NCBI GenBank assembly: GCA_022340885.1
Contig: JAJDND010000003.1
Coordinates: 1 to 38,773, forward strand
Length of the DNA stretch: 38,773 nt
Direction: 5' to 3'
From: Desulfobacterales bacterium
Lineage (GTDB): Bacteria; Desulfobacterota; Desulfobacteria; Desulfobacterales; UBA11574
Part shown: positions 16,843 to 25,973 of the stretch, piece by piece
How the letters are laid out: each line of letters begins with the position of its first letter
How positions within the stretch are numbered: position 1 is the first letter of the stretch
Translations under genes and position numbers: made by a program
Notes under the pieces: generated by a model
What the model was told of the DNA's origin: nothing
The model's database searches: none
Seen by the model: the letters and a program-made list of their open reading frames with translations, nothing else

Positions 16843-18060
16843 ATGAAAAAAGGCATTTTGAGTTTATTTGTGGTTGTAAGTTGTATTGCGCTGTTTGCTT
16901 TTTCTACCATGGCGGCAGAGCCCATTAAGATCGGCTCCCTGGTATCGACAACCGGAGATCTGGCCGCCTATGGCCCTCCCGTTAACAATGGTGCCTTGCT
17001 GGCTGCGGATGACATCGATGCCGCAGGCGGTGTTTTGGGGCGCAAAATTGAAATCATTTTGAGGGACACGCAAACCAACCCCACCGCCGCCGTCGATGCA
17101 GCCAAAAAACTTGTGGATATCGACAAAGTCGTGGCGATTACAGGAGCCCTTTCTTCAGGGGTCACCATCCCGGTGGCGACATCGGTGTCCATCCCCAGCA
17201 AGGTGGTGCAAATCTCTCCGGCTTCGACGTCCGAAAAGATTACCACATTGAAGGACAATGACTACATTTTTAGAACCGTGCCCATGGATGCGCTGCAGGC
17301 ACCGGCCCTTGCAGAGGTCCTGACCAAGGAAAAGCATTATAAAAAAGTTTCCGTTGTCTATGTGAATAATGACTATGGAGAAGGACTGGCCAAGGGCCTG
17401 AAGGCTGCTTTTGAAAAAATGGGCGGCCAGGTGACGGCGCTGGTTCCCTATAACCCAAAGCAGGCATCTTACAAGGGCGAAGCACAAAAGGCCATTGACG
17501 GAAACCCGCAAGCCGTGGTCATGATTGCTTATCCGCAATTCGGAGCGGTGATCATGCGCCAGATTGTGCAACTGGGGTTCAAGGGCGGCTTTGCATATGC
17601 AGACGGTATGAAGGCGCCGGAGGTGGCAAAAAATGTGGGGGATAAGTATGTTGAAAACACTTACGGCACCGCACCCGGCAACCCCAACAAGCAAATGGCC
17701 ACATGGTTTCAGAACCACTACAATGCCAAATTCGGGGAAATGCCGCCCAAACCGTATATCGACACCGAATACGATGCGGTTGTTTTAATCGCATTGGCCA
17801 TCGCCAAAGGCGGCGCAGCCACCCCCGAAGCCGTGCATAAAAACCTGCGCGCCGTTGCGGGCCCTCCGGGTGTTAAGGTGGATGCGCGCAACCTGAAAAA
17901 AGCATTAAAACTGATCAAGGAGGGGAAAAACATCAATTACGAAGGTGTTTCCGGAAGCTGCGATTTTGATAAGTACGGTGACGTCCCCGGTAGTTATGAG
18001 GTATGGAAGTTCTCCCATGGAAAAATCCAAACCGTCAAATATATAACTGTCGGCATGTAA
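16843..18060 (+). CDS. livK: Branched-chain amino acid ABC transporter binding protein
   Basis: A 405-residue periplasmic binding protein of the LivJ/LivK class (type I fold). The signal peptide MKKGILSLFVVVSCIALFAFSTMAA is followed by the usual mature start EPIKIGSLVSTTGDLAAYGPPVNNGALLAADDIDAAGG. The SPASTSEKIT hinge region and NDYGEGLAKG are also typical. The ATG at 16843 is preferred over that at 16837 because the AGGAGG ribosome site directly abuts the earlier one. It faces the livGFHM operon across a shared terminator region, an unusual separation of the binding protein from its permease. Substrates could be branched-chain amino acids, amides or other small acids. Confidence 0.88.
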   Translation: MKKGILSLFVVVSCIALFAFSTMAAEPIKIGSLVSTTGDLAAYGPPVNNGALLAADDIDAAGGVLGRKIEIILRDTQTNPTAAVDAAKKLVDIDKVVAITGALSSGVTIPVATSVSIPSKVVQISPASTSEKITTLKDNDYIFRTVPMDALQAPALAEVLTKEKHYKKVSVVYVNNDYGEGLAKGLKAAFEKMGGQVTALVPYNPKQASYKGEAQKAIDGNPQAVVMIAYPQFGAVIMRQIVQLGFKGGFAYADGMKAPEVAKNVGDKYVENTYGTAPGNPNKQMATWFQNHYNAKFGEMPPKPYIDTEYDAVVLIALAIAKGGAATPEAVHKNLRAVAGPPGVKVDARNLKKALKLIKEGKNINYEGVSGSCDFDKYGDVPGSYEVWKFSHGKIQTVKYITVGM

Positions 18061-18081
18061 AAAAGAATCGTCCTGATACAT

Positions 18082-18115
18082 AAACGGCCGCCTCCGTTCG
18101 GGGAGGCGGCCGTTT
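18082..18115 (+). terminator. Intrinsic terminator after livK
   Basis: A perfect 14-bp stem AAACGGCCGCCTCC / GGAGGCGGCCGTTT with a 6-nt loop, followed by a T-rich run, 21 nt after the livK stop. Confidence 0.85.
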
Positions 18116-18172
18116 ATTATATTCAGTTTTACGGGTAACCATCAACAGAGCAAATCCCTTCAGGGGATAACC

Positions 18173-18195
18173 AAAACCGAGCCCTCCGGACTCGG
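18173..18195 (-). terminator. Intrinsic terminator after livM
   Basis: On the minus strand CCGAGTCC-GGA-GGGCTCGG (one G-T pair) is followed by TTTT. It lies 5 nt beyond the livM stop and ends the livGFHM operon. Confidence 0.7.
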
Positions 18196-18200
18196 ATTCT

Positions 18201-19157
18201 TTACTCTTGCTCTTGCTTTTTGGCCGCCTTCATCACGCTTTTTTCACCGAGAATCCCCTGGGGCCGGACCAGCAGAATGACCTCCAAAAATATGGCGATG
18301 GCGATGACTCTGAAGGCGCCCGCTTTTACGGCATAATCGACCGGCACCACATTGGTAATCAGATCGGTGAGGGACCATAATCCCCAGATGACCAGGGCGC
18401 CGAGAAGTGCGCCTTTGTTGCTGCCGCTTCCGCCGGCGATGAGCATCACCCAGACCAGAAAGGTGGCGCTCATGGGGACAAAAACTTCGGGGCTGATAAA
18501 CTGGATGAAATGTGCGTATAAAGAACCCGCCATTCCCATAATCATGGAACCGAGAACCAGGGACTCCATCTTGTATCGAATGATGTTTTTGCCCATGGCC
18601 TGGGTCACGGTTTCGTCTTCTCCAATGGCCTTTAACACCCGACCCCAGGGTGATTTCAGGGCTTTTTCGATGGCCAGATAAACGCCGATCACAAACACAA
18701 CCATCAGCAACAGGTAGAACAGGTTATAGTTGAAAGTGATATAGTGTTGAAAAGGTCTGGGAATACCGCTGACGCCGCGGACACCGTTGGCCAGCCAGGC
18801 TTCGTTATTGAAAAAAAGGCGGATGGTCTCGGCAATGCCGATGGTGGCAATGGCCAGGTAATCTTCCTTCAGCTTCAACGTAGGGATCCCGATGAGAAAA
18901 GCGATGAAACCGCTCAGCAACACCGCAATCACTAAGGCGGGTAGAAACGGCATATTGAATCCGCCGACACGATCCATTGCCGGCGGTGTTGTCAGGATGG
19001 CGGAGGTATAGGCGCCCACGGCAAAAAAACCGGCGATGCCGATATTGAACAATTTGGTGTAGCCCCACTGGATATTCAGGCCCAGACTCAACAGGCCGTA
19101 AACCGAAACAATCACCAGGAAAAATACGAAGTAGGAGAAAAGACCGCTTAAATCCAT
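18201..19157 (-). CDS. livM: Branched-chain amino acid ABC permease (LivM)
   Basis: A 318-residue integral membrane protein with about eight to nine hydrophobic segments. The LivM hallmarks are LSLGLNIQWGYTKLFNIGIAGFFAVGAYTSA, the cytoplasmic coupling stretch SPWGRVLKAIGEDETVTQAMGKN and GGSGSNKGALLGALVIWG. It pairs with LivH to form the channel. The ATG at 19157 (MDLSGLFSYF) has GGAGG about 10 nt upstream and overlaps the end of livH by 10 bases; a further 96 in-frame upstream codons only read livH in another frame and are discarded. It is the last gene of the operon. Confidence 0.92.
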   Translation of the reverse strand: MDLSGLFSYFVFFLVIVSVYGLLSLGLNIQWGYTKLFNIGIAGFFAVGAYTSAILTTPPAMDRVGGFNMPFLPALVIAVLLSGFIAFLIGIPTLKLKEDYLAIATIGIAETIRLFFNNEAWLANGVRGVSGIPRPFQHYITFNYNLFYLLLMVVFVIGVYLAIEKALKSPWGRVLKAIGEDETVTQAMGKNIIRYKMESLVLGSMIMGMAGSLYAHFIQFISPEVFVPMSATFLVWVMLIAGGSGSNKGALLGALVIWGLWSLTDLITNVVPVDYAVKAGAFRVIAIAIFLEVILLVRPQGILGEKSVMKAAKKQEQE

Positions 19158-20008
19158 CGTTTGGAACCTCCGAAGATGCCTTGGGGACGGATTAATAATA
19201 CGAGGATCATGATAATAAAGGCCACTGCCGGTTTGTAAGCCGTTGAAATAAATCCCGTCGAGACTTCCTGGGCGATACCGATGATCAAACCGCCCACCAT
19301 GGCGCCGTATGGCTGCCCGATGCCGCCCAGGATCGCTGCGGCGAACAGCGGCAGCAGCAGCTGCCACCCCATGGGAGGTCGAAGACCGTTTTCCAGGCCC
19401 AGCATAATGCCGCCGAACACGGCCAACGCCGTTCCGACACTCCATGTCCAGATTATGACGCGTCGGGTATCGATCCCCACCACCTCGGCCAAATCCATAT
19501 TATCCGAGGAAGCGCGCATGGCCTTGCCGATCCTCGTCTTTTTTAAAAACAGATGCACCAGGACAATGAGCGCCGCGGTAACAATAATGATCCCGATTTC
19601 ATAACTGTTCATACTAATTCCCGGGATCACTTCAAAATCCAGATGGATTGCGCGCGAATAATACGTCAGATCAGGGCCCCAGAAAAGTAATATGACATTG
19701 CGCAAAAAAAGCGCCACGCCGACCGAGGCGATGAGAAGGATAATCGGGCCGGTGGTGCGAAAGAATCGATAGAGATAGTGATCGATCAGGATGGCAACGG
19801 CAATGGACACTGCGATGGCCAGAACCACGGCGATGGGGAAAGGTACCTGCAAACTCAGAAAGAGCAGCGCCAGGTAGGCGCCCAGGCTCATGGTATCGCC
19901 GTGGGCAAAATTGGCGAATTTTAAAATACCGTAAACCATTGTCAGACCGATGGCCCCAAGGGCGATAATGGAACCGAAGATAATACCGTTTGCGATCAAT
20001 TGTAACAT
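19148..20008 (-). CDS. livH: Branched-chain amino acid ABC permease (LivH)
   Basis: A 286-residue inner-membrane permease with the LivH hallmark GLTMVYGILKFANFAHGDTMSLGAYLAL near residues 21-48. The EAA-like coupling loop TRIGKAMRASSDNMDLAEVVGID and the late segment AAILGGIGQPYGAMVGGLIIGIAQE are also present. An AGGAG ribosome site lies 12 nt upstream of the ATG. The gene starts 15 nt after livF and overlaps livM. Confidence 0.93.
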   Translation of the reverse strand: MLQLIANGIIFGSIIALGAIGLTMVYGILKFANFAHGDTMSLGAYLALLFLSLQVPFPIAVVLAIAVSIAVAILIDHYLYRFFRTTGPIILLIASVGVALFLRNVILLFWGPDLTYYSRAIHLDFEVIPGISMNSYEIGIIIVTAALIVLVHLFLKKTRIGKAMRASSDNMDLAEVVGIDTRRVIIWTWSVGTALAVFGGIMLGLENGLRPPMGWQLLLPLFAAAILGGIGQPYGAMVGGLIIGIAQEVSTGFISTAYKPAVAFIIMILVLLIRPQGIFGGSKRWI

Positions 20009-20023
20009 AATCAGGACCGTCTC

Positions 20024-20731
20024 CTAAGCACCTCCCAGATAAAGCCGCCCCACCTCCGGATTCGCAAGCAGCGCTTCACCCGTATCTTCATATCGATTTT
20101 TCCCCATGACCAGCACATAACCCCGGTCAGACATCCCAAGGGCTTTCTTGGCGTTTTGTTCGACCATGAGAATGGCCACGCCGCTTTGCTGAATTTCCAT
20201 GACCTTTTCAAAAATTTCATCCCGTACCAGGGGCGCCAACCCCGCTGAAGGCTCATCCAGCAAAAGAAGCCTGGGTTCCAGCATCAAAGCCCGTCCCAGG
20301 GCCAGCATCTGGCGTCCTCCGCCGGAAAGTGTGCCCGATACGCTTTTCCGCTTATCGGCAATGAACGGGAAAAGTTCAAATACCCTGTCCATGGAGCCGG
20401 TAAGATCATCATTTCTGATAAAGGCGCCCATTTGCAGATTTTCTTCAACGGTGAGCGAAGGGAATACATTTTTCTCCTGGGGCACGTAACTCATCCCCAG
20501 CTTCACCAGCTGGTTGGGTCGCATACCAATGATGGATCGGCCGTCGAAAGCAACGGAACCCTGTTTGACGGAGATCAATCCGAAAATGGATTTCATCAGG
20601 GTGGATTTGCCGGCGCCGTTGGGTCCGATGATCGATACGATTTCGTTATCGCCGCAATGGATGGAAACGCCGTTGAGTATCATGACCTCACTATATCCGC
20701 TAACCAGATCTTCAACTTCTAATATTGCCAT
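20024..20731 (-). CDS. livF: Branched-chain amino acid ABC ATPase (LivF)
   Basis: A 235-residue ABC ATPase. Walker A is GPNGAGKST, the LivF-type signature is TLSGGGRQMLALGRAL, and Walker B is LLLLDEPSAGL. The Q-loop region SYVPQEKNVFPSLTVEENL is typical of LivF. The glycine triplet in LSGGGRQ replaces the usual LSGGEQQ but is a known variant in the family. The ATG at 20731 follows the livG stop (TGATAATG arrangement) with GGTGAT as ribosome site; a TTG two codons earlier is possible. Confidence 0.92.
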   Translation of the reverse strand: MAILEVEDLVSGYSEVMILNGVSIHCGDNEIVSIIGPNGAGKSTLMKSIFGLISVKQGSVAFDGRSIIGMRPNQLVKLGMSYVPQEKNVFPSLTVEENLQMGAFIRNDDLTGSMDRVFELFPFIADKRKSVSGTLSGGGRQMLALGRALMLEPRLLLLDEPSAGLAPLVRDEIFEKVMEIQQSGVAILMVEQNAKKALGMSDRGYVLVMGKNRYEDTGEALLANPEVGRLYLGGA

Positions 20732-20733
20732 TA

Positions 20734-21525
20734 TCAATCACCCAGGTAGGCGTTTATGACCCGTTCGTCGTTTCTGATTTGTGGGGGTGTCCCTTGGGTT
20801 AGAATGGAACCGGCGTTCATGACGATAATGGGATCGCAGATCGTCATGACCAATTCCATATTGTGTTCAACGATAAGGAAAGTTATTCCCCGGCCGTTCA
20901 ACTGATGAATATAACCGATCAGTTTATTCATCAGCGTTGGGTTGACGCCGGCACCCGGTTCGTCCAGCAGAACAATTTCAGGATCGGCCATCATGGTCCT
21001 GGCAATTTCCAGGAGCCGTTTTTGTCCGGTGGAAAGATTCCCGGCGTATTCGTCCTTCAAATGGAAGAGCTCGACAAATCTCAGGGTTTCGAGGGCGCGT
21101 TCTTTGACCTGTTTTTCCTGAGCGCGAACCCGCCACGGCCGGAACCAGGCATTCCATATTATCTCACCTTCCTGCTGGCCGGGAACCAGCATCAAATTCT
21201 CCAGAAGCGTCATCTTTTCCAGCTCCCGGGAAATCTGGAAGGTGCGTATCAGGCCTTTATGAAAAATCTTATCGGGGCGAAGACCGTCGATCCGGTCTCC
21301 TTTCAGAAATACTTTTCCCGTGTCGGGCTTATGAAATCCGCTGATGAGATTGAATAAGGTGGTTTTTCCGGCGCCGTTGGGCCCTATCAAGGCCGTGATG
21401 GTCCCTTTGGAGACCTCCAGAGAACATTGGTTGACCGCCAGCATTTTTCCAAATGATTTACATATCCCTTCCACTTTCAGCAGGTCGTCAGAATTTTTCA
21501 TCTCAACATTCATTTCCAATGCCAT
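20734..21525 (-). CDS. livG: Branched-chain amino acid ABC ATPase (LivG)
   Basis: A 263-residue ABC ATPase with Walker A GPNGAGKTT, signature NLSTGQKRLLEIARTM and Walker B VLLDEPGAGVNP. The LivG-specific stretch GLIRTFQISRELEKMTLLENLML and the C-terminal INAYLGD identify the subfamily. The signature is LSTGQ rather than LSGGQ, which is common in LivG. It opens the livGFHM operon about 100 nt downstream of a candidate promoter. The start is uncertain: ATGs at 21525, 21513 and 21501 all lack a strong ribosome site. Confidence 0.92.
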   Translation of the reverse strand: MALEMNVEMKNSDDLLKVEGICKSFGKMLAVNQCSLEVSKGTITALIGPNGAGKTTLFNLISGFHKPDTGKVFLKGDRIDGLRPDKIFHKGLIRTFQISRELEKMTLLENLMLVPGQQEGEIIWNAWFRPWRVRAQEKQVKERALETLRFVELFHLKDEYAGNLSTGQKRLLEIARTMMADPEIVLLDEPGAGVNPTLMNKLIGYIHQLNGRGITFLIVEHNMELVMTICDPIIVMNAGSILTQGTPPQIRNDERVINAYLGD

Positions 21526-21855
21526 TATAACCGCGCATGCTTAACCCGGGGCCATCAATAATAATACAGCGTTTGCGATGTGTTCTTTCCGATCGAAAGA
21601 AAAACCTTTAATTATGCTATCTTGGTCTATAACAAACCGCTACATTCCGATCAAGCGAAATAAATAATATTATGAATACACCTGTCCGGTTAAACAGGCA
21701 AACGGATAGGATATTTTTTTCGTTCCCAAATTTTTCTTGCCGTTTGAATGAGATATTAGTATTGAAACTGTATCATATTGTGTAAAGATAAGTCATCTGT
21801 CTTCTCGTCGATTTCAGGTCAAGGGAATCTAAAAATTTCGGGATAACGCTTTATC
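21526..21855. other. Divergent intergenic region, livG / nadK
   Basis: 330 bases without a credible ORF. It holds a candidate livG promoter (21626-21654), a 19-nt palindrome TTCTTTC-cgatc-GAAAGAA (21583-21601) between that promoter and livG that could be an operator, and AT-rich sequence before nadK. Confidence 0.6.
21626..21654 (-). promoter_or_regulatory. Candidate promoter for livGFHM
   Basis: On the minus strand TTGATC (21649-21654), 17-nt spacer, TATAGA (21626-21631). Confidence 0.4.
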
Positions 21856-22710
21856 GTGAAAAAAGTCGGGATTGTCGTCAAAGAGGACGCCGAAGCCAAG
21901 AAGAAAGCTGGCGAACTTGAACGCTGGCTCCGGTCTAAAAATATCGATATTGTCGGTAAAGACCATTTGCCGCCGGGGCGCAGGATGCAAGACAGGTATG
22001 AAACCTGTGCGCCGTCGGACCTGTTTTGTGTTTTTGTGCTCGGCGGAGACGGAACTTTTTTGAGCGCGGTCCGGTGGATCGGCGATCAGTCGATACCGAT
22101 TCTCGGGATCAAGTTCGGTGATGTGGGATTTTTGGCGGAGACCGTGGAAGAGGATCTTTTTCCGACGGTCGAGATGGTGTTGAATAAAAAGTTCGATACA
22201 GAACAGCGGATGCGTCTTCTGGTCTCCGTTACGATGAAGGATAAAGAAATCGCTCGTGAAACCGTGTTGAACGACATCGTCATCAACAAGGGCGCCCTGG
22301 CCAGACTGGCCCATATCGAAACATACATCGACAATCATTATTTGACCACCTACAGTGCAGACGGGCTCATCGTCGCAACGCCCACCGGTTCAACCGCCTA
22401 CTCCCTGGCGGCCGGCGGCCCCGTGATCCATCCGGCGGTCCCCGGCATCCTCATGACGCCGATCTGTCCGTTTACGCTGACCAACCGCCCGCTGATTGTT
22501 CCGGATACCGCCACCATCCGAATCAGCCTGGGAGAAAAGTCTTCGGATATCATGCTGACCTTCGACGGCCAGGCCGGCCTCGAAATTAATGAAGACCATA
22601 CCATCATCATCAAAAAAGCACCCTGCCCGGTTCGTATGATTACCTTGCCGGATAAACATTATTTCGATGTTCTCAAGGCCAAGCTGCGATGGAGTGGGGG
22701 GCGTACTTAA
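21856..22710 (+). CDS. nadK: NAD kinase
   Basis: A 284-residue cytosolic enzyme that phosphorylates NAD to NADP. The ATP/polyphosphate-binding signature GGDGT is at 63-67, followed by [13 protein letters not shown]. The conserved [14 protein letters not shown], the glycine-rich [21 protein letters not shown] and the FDGQ segment are in the right order. Translation starts at GTG 21856 (MKKVGIVVK), the family's usual start; the ribosome site is weak. It is the third NAD-related gene in the window, with the salvage pair at 14.1-16.5 kb, and Sir2 is a fourth NAD user. Its stop lies 3 nt from the convergent aldolase-like gene. Confidence 0.95.
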   Translation: MKKVGIVVKEDAEAKKKAGELERWLRSKNIDIVGKDHLPPGRRMQDRYETCAPSDLFCVFVLGGDGTFLSAVRWIGDQSIPILGIKFGDVGFLAETVEEDLFPTVEMVLNKKFDTEQRMRLLVSVTMKDKEIARETVLNDIVINKGALARLAHIETYIDNHYLTTYSADGLIVATPTGSTAYSLAAGGPVIHPAVPGILMTPICPFTLTNRPLIVPDTATIRISLGEKSSDIMLTFDGQAGLEINEDHTIIIKKAPCPVRMITLPDKHYFDVLKAKLRWSGGRT

Positions 22711-22713
22711 TCC

Positions 22714-23871
22714 CTATTTGGAATAGAGACGGAGCCGGTTAAAATATTCTGCGCGGCAGTCGTTTTCGATTTGGATCAGATGTTTAAACGGCCTGTTAAA
22801 ATCGGTGTTTCCCGCAGTAAATACGCCGTGCCCGTAAACGATAACACCCTGATGTTCTCCAATGGCTTTGGGAACGGTATTGCACAGCGCAGATGGACCT
22901 GATCCGACCTCTCCTGATACGATGGGGATACCGCGTACAAACCGTTCATGGGGGCATTTTACATGACATTTGTCGCGACACCCGCAGTTTTCCAAATCAC
23001 AGTCCATGGACAAAATAACGGAAAATTTGGGATGTCCATGAAGGATGGCCCTGCTGCCGGCATGCTGCACGATTTTCAAATGCGTCGGGAGTTCACTGGA
23101 AGCGGTGATGGGAACACAGGAAGACCCGTTCAGCGGACACGGATCGATGGCATCTTTTAGTTGATCGAGGCTGCTGCCGGTCTGACTGATATAAAGGGTT
23201 TGTCCATCACTAAACGAGATGTTGCCGAAATATGAATCGACCAGTCGGTGTTCAACCACCAACCGACCGGCCTCCTGAATCGCTTCGTAAATATGTTTTT
23301 TTGATTTAAAGGGCCCCTTCGTTAGAGAACCATTGAACGAAACCGGCGGATCGAGTGCCTGAACCACCCGAACGAACACCTGCCCGAGTTTTTGGTCCGC
23401 TTGTCTTTTTCGGGTCAGAAATAGAAAGTCCACAAAGAATTTCACAAAACATGCAAAACAGACCGAGGAAAACGTGACGTAGGCCTGTTCAAGGCCGACC
23501 GTGCCGTAAGTGATAATCCCGTGGCCGGGTACAATGACGCATTTTCGTTTTTTTAGCAGCGGCACAACCGCATCGGGCGACAGTTCGAATGCCACCGGCA
23601 GATCATGGATAAATGTTCTGGTTTCACAATCATTGGGTGTGATGGTGCCGTTGGACGCTTCTGCCAGGTAGTCGATGATGCTGCGATACGGCTCGGCGGG
23701 CTGTGAGAAAATAAGGGCGTTGATATTTAATCGATTGAATAACATTTCCAGCTCGAAAATGTTATCGCAGGGTTTGTTCCATTCAAGGTGGGCGTCCAGG
23801 GAGCCCATAAGCAATGCATCCGGCTCCACAAGACCGCTGCGGATCATCTTATTTTCGGTGGTTTGAAACAT
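22714..23871 (-). CDS. Class II aldolase/adducin-like protein, partly duplicated
   Basis: A 385-residue protein. Residues about 190-375 form a class II aldolase/adducin domain, with GNISF-x-D (216-222), SSELPTHLKIV (catalytic-type Glu260), the zinc pair HGH (278-280) and a third His in VYGHGVFTAG (347-349). Residues about 20-145 look like the second half of another such domain (VPGHGIITYG-x-x-x-LEQAY), so the gene seems to be a fusion or a decayed tandem duplication. A cysteine-rich insert at 291-306 (six Cys including CGC) follows the HGH motif and might bind a metal or cluster. It overlaps the upstream AOR gene by 23 nt; a second ATG at 23847 directly follows the AOR stop. Family members act on sugar phosphates, but the substrate here is unknown. 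Confidence 0.75.
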   Translation of the reverse strand: MFQTTENKMIRSGLVEPDALLMGSLDAHLEWNKPCDNIFELEMLFNRLNINALIFSQPAEPYRSIIDYLAEASNGTITPNDCETRTFIHDLPVAFELSPDAVVPLLKKRKCVIVPGHGIITYGTVGLEQAYVTFSSVCFACFVKFFVDFLFLTRKRQADQKLGQVFVRVVQALDPPVSFNGSLTKGPFKSKKHIYEAIQEAGRLVVEHRLVDSYFGNISFSDGQTLYISQTGSSLDQLKDAIDPCPLNGSSCVPITASSELPTHLKIVQHAGSRAILHGHPKFSVILSMDCDLENCGCRDKCHVKCPHERFVRGIPIVSGEVGSGPSALCNTVPKAIGEHQGVIVYGHGVFTAGNTDFNRPFKHLIQIENDCRAEYFNRLRLYSK

Positions 23872-25630
23872 CGGATATTTTCTCGATGGGCCCTAGCCCT
23901 AAATTCCGTGCGACCGCCGAAACAGGCATGCCGCTTTTATTCAGTTTTCTCGCCATGTAATAATTGGACCGCGCCGTTAAAAATGCGTCTCTGTCTATCG
24001 GGCCGATACGGATACCGCTGTTTTGATCCCCGGCCATTGAAAAAAACCGGGACGGCAGATCATCGTCCTTTTCAGTAAAGCCGTTGGCGGCGTTCATCAT
24101 CCGTTCATTGTAGCAGATCCGGTCACCGACCGTGAAGAGATCCTGGGCAGATGTTTTGATGCCTGTGACAGCCGCATAAATTCTGGCATATTCTTCCAGG
24201 GATGCGGCAAAGAATATGAATTTGCATGCGGTCAGAGAATCTGCAACGGCATTTACGTCTTCGCCGATTTTAATCATTCGTGCTTTTTCGCTAAAGGAAA
24301 ACCGATCGGTGGCGACCGGTTTTCTGAGGATTTCGTGACTCACCGGATACGCCCTCAAATGACAACCGCCCCTGGAAGATACGGCATATGCAAGGGCCAT
24401 CCCGTAAGCGCCCCTTGGATCATACGCCGGCAATTCCAGTCCCTTGACCGCCATGGCAAGTTCGGGCCGGCCGCAGGATATTGCATATTTTACTGCCCCC
24501 CGGCCGAGTTGGGCGCCCACGCCCTGTTTTTTCCCAATGTCCGTCAACAGCGAAACGATTTCTTCGGGCGCCAGTTTCCTTTGCATAATTTCCGAAAAGC
24601 ATGCCAGTGTGGATGCCGCTGAAATGGTGTCCATTCCCATGTCATTGCATATCCTGTTGGCGTTTACGACGGTATGGATATCGGCGTTGCCCAACAGCGC
24701 GCTGAAATGAGACATGGTTTCAAATTCGGGCATGCTCGCCCGATGCCCGGCGGTTTTTTTGCATAGAATGTGACATCCCCGACAACCGGTTTTTTTGGGG
24801 GCATATTGTTTTTTGAACGCATATGCGTTCATTTTCAGAGCCCGGTCAAAGCGGGTTTTTTGAAAATTATCGGTGGGCATCATCCGTCTGGCATCCATCA
24901 GGTCGTACAGCGCTCCGGTACCGTACCGTGAGATCCCGAACTTCCCCAAAAGTACCGGAGACGCTGCGACCAGCCGGAATACATCTTCTTTTGCAGAGGA
25001 TAAGGCGGCGGGGTCAAAGACATTGGTTTTATGTGTCCCTTTTGCAGTGATATATTTTATATTTTTGGCGGCGAACGAAAGTCCGATCCCGTTTCTTCCT
25101 GCGGCATAATGGCCGTCGACGATGATGCTGGAAAAAAGAACGCCGTTTTCCGCCGCCGGTCCGATTACGGCAGTGGCGCCTTTATATTTGAGCAGCGAAT
25201 TCACAGCGCCGACTTCCCGGCCTTCAAGGGGGGATGCATCGACAATCCGGATGTCGTTGTCCGTGATTTCTATGCCGCAGAGCTGGCTTGACTTTCCGGA
25301 TACGATAATGCCGTCGAATCCGGCCTTTTTTAATTGAAACCCGAAAGATCCGCCCACAGAAGCATCACCCACCGTGCCTGTCAAAGGAGAACGGGACATC
25401 ATGGTCATTCTCCCGCTGGTGGGAGAGCGGGTATTGACAAGAGGGCCGGTAAACAACAGAAGGGGCATTTGCGGATGGTTCCACTCAAGGGTTATCGAAG
25501 TCCGGATATAAAATCCTGCCAAACCTCTCCCGCCGATGAACTTTTTTAAGATCCCGATGTCGGGAACTTCAACGCGCCATGACCTTTGCGTGAGATCTAT
25601 CCTGGCGATTTTACCGTGCCATCCATACAT
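23849..25630 (-). CDS. Aldehyde:ferredoxin oxidoreductase family protein
   Basis: A 593-residue tungsten (or molybdenum) bis-pterin enzyme of the AOR family, expected to oxidise an aldehyde to an acid, or the reverse, with ferredoxin. The 4Fe-4S ligands are Cys283, Cys286 and Cys290 (GCRGCHILC) and Cys469 (DSLTACKF). Family motifs GPLVNTRSPTSGRMTMMSRSPLTG, GLELPAYDPRGAYGMAL and SSRGGCHLRA are present. The ATG at 25630 gives the standard start MYGWHGKIARIDLT and lies downstream of a candidate promoter at 25692-25720. No AOR small subunit or MoaD-type gene is adjacent. The downstream overlapping aldolase-like gene suggests a shared aldehyde substrate. Confidence 0.9.
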   Translation of the reverse strand: MYGWHGKIARIDLTQRSWRVEVPDIGILKKFIGGRGLAGFYIRTSITLEWNHPQMPLLLFTGPLVNTRSPTSGRMTMMSRSPLTGTVGDASVGGSFGFQLKKAGFDGIIVSGKSSQLCGIEITDNDIRIVDASPLEGREVGAVNSLLKYKGATAVIGPAAENGVLFSSIIVDGHYAAGRNGIGLSFAAKNIKYITAKGTHKTNVFDPAALSSAKEDVFRLVAASPVLLGKFGISRYGTGALYDLMDARRMMPTDNFQKTRFDRALKMNAYAFKKQYAPKKTGCRGCHILCKKTAGHRASMPEFETMSHFSALLGNADIHTVVNANRICNDMGMDTISAASTLACFSEIMQRKLAPEEIVSLLTDIGKKQGVGAQLGRGAVKYAISCGRPELAMAVKGLELPAYDPRGAYGMALAYAVSSRGGCHLRAYPVSHEILRKPVATDRFSFSEKARMIKIGEDVNAVADSLTACKFIFFAASLEEYARIYAAVTGIKTSAQDLFTVGDRICYNERMMNAANGFTEKDDDLPSRFFSMAGDQNSGIRIGPIDRDAFLTARSNYYMARKLNKSGMPVSAVARNLGLGPIEKISDVSNHRK

Positions 25631-25691
25631 GTTTAAAGCATCCGTATCACGGGGGTTTGGACTGAATTTGCCGTAAAAAAACTTCATATCA

Positions 25692-25720
25692 AGTTTAGAT
25701 AAACGCAGATCCGGAGTCAA
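25692..25720 (-). promoter_or_regulatory. Candidate promoter for the AOR/aldolase pair
   Basis: On the minus strand TTGACT (25715-25720), 17-nt spacer, TAAACT (25692-25697). Transcription would begin about 50 nt upstream of the ATG at 25630 and would exclude longer start choices. Confidence 0.4.
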
Positions 25721-25748
25721 GATGGAAAGGCGTGCACATGCAATCATC

Positions 25749-25777
25749 TTGACATATCTTGCTTTAAAACTTACATT
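25749..25777 (+). promoter_or_regulatory. Candidate promoter for the HD-hydrolase operon
   Basis: Perfect TTGACA (25749-25754), 17-nt spacer and TACATT (25772-25777), about 200 nt before the HD gene. The hairpin at 25831 would be in the leader. Confidence 0.35.
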
Positions 25778-25830
25778 TAAAAATTCGTAAGTTTGACAGT
25801 CTCGTAAAAAATCTAAAAAGTCTCGTTTTT

Positions 25831-25869
25831 GTCACTCCCGTCCCGCATCAAGTGCGGGACGGGAGTGAC
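25831..25869. repeat. Perfect 17-bp hairpin in a leader region
   Basis: GTCACTCCCGTCCCGCA, a 5-nt loop and the exact complement. It is preceded by two AGTCTCGT copies (25798 and 25819). It resembles dispersed intergenic hairpin elements, and could also attenuate transcription into the HD gene. Confidence 0.8.
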
Positions 25870-25973
25870 GTAATTATTGACCCTTTGCGAAGCCATCGAT
25901 ATTAAAGACTGAACACTCCTGTTAAATCGGATATTTGGCTTTTTGCGGGGAGATTTTTTTGCCGGGAGCATGG

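Noticed and set aside
19158-19445. N-terminal extension of livM by 96 codons
   Set aside because: It reads through livH in another frame, is Arg/His-rich and lacks homology; the ATG at 19157 has a good ribosome site.
25831-25869. Intrinsic terminator of the AOR operon
   Set aside because: It lies upstream of that operon, and on the plus strand it is not followed by a T-tract; a repeat or attenuator is more likely.
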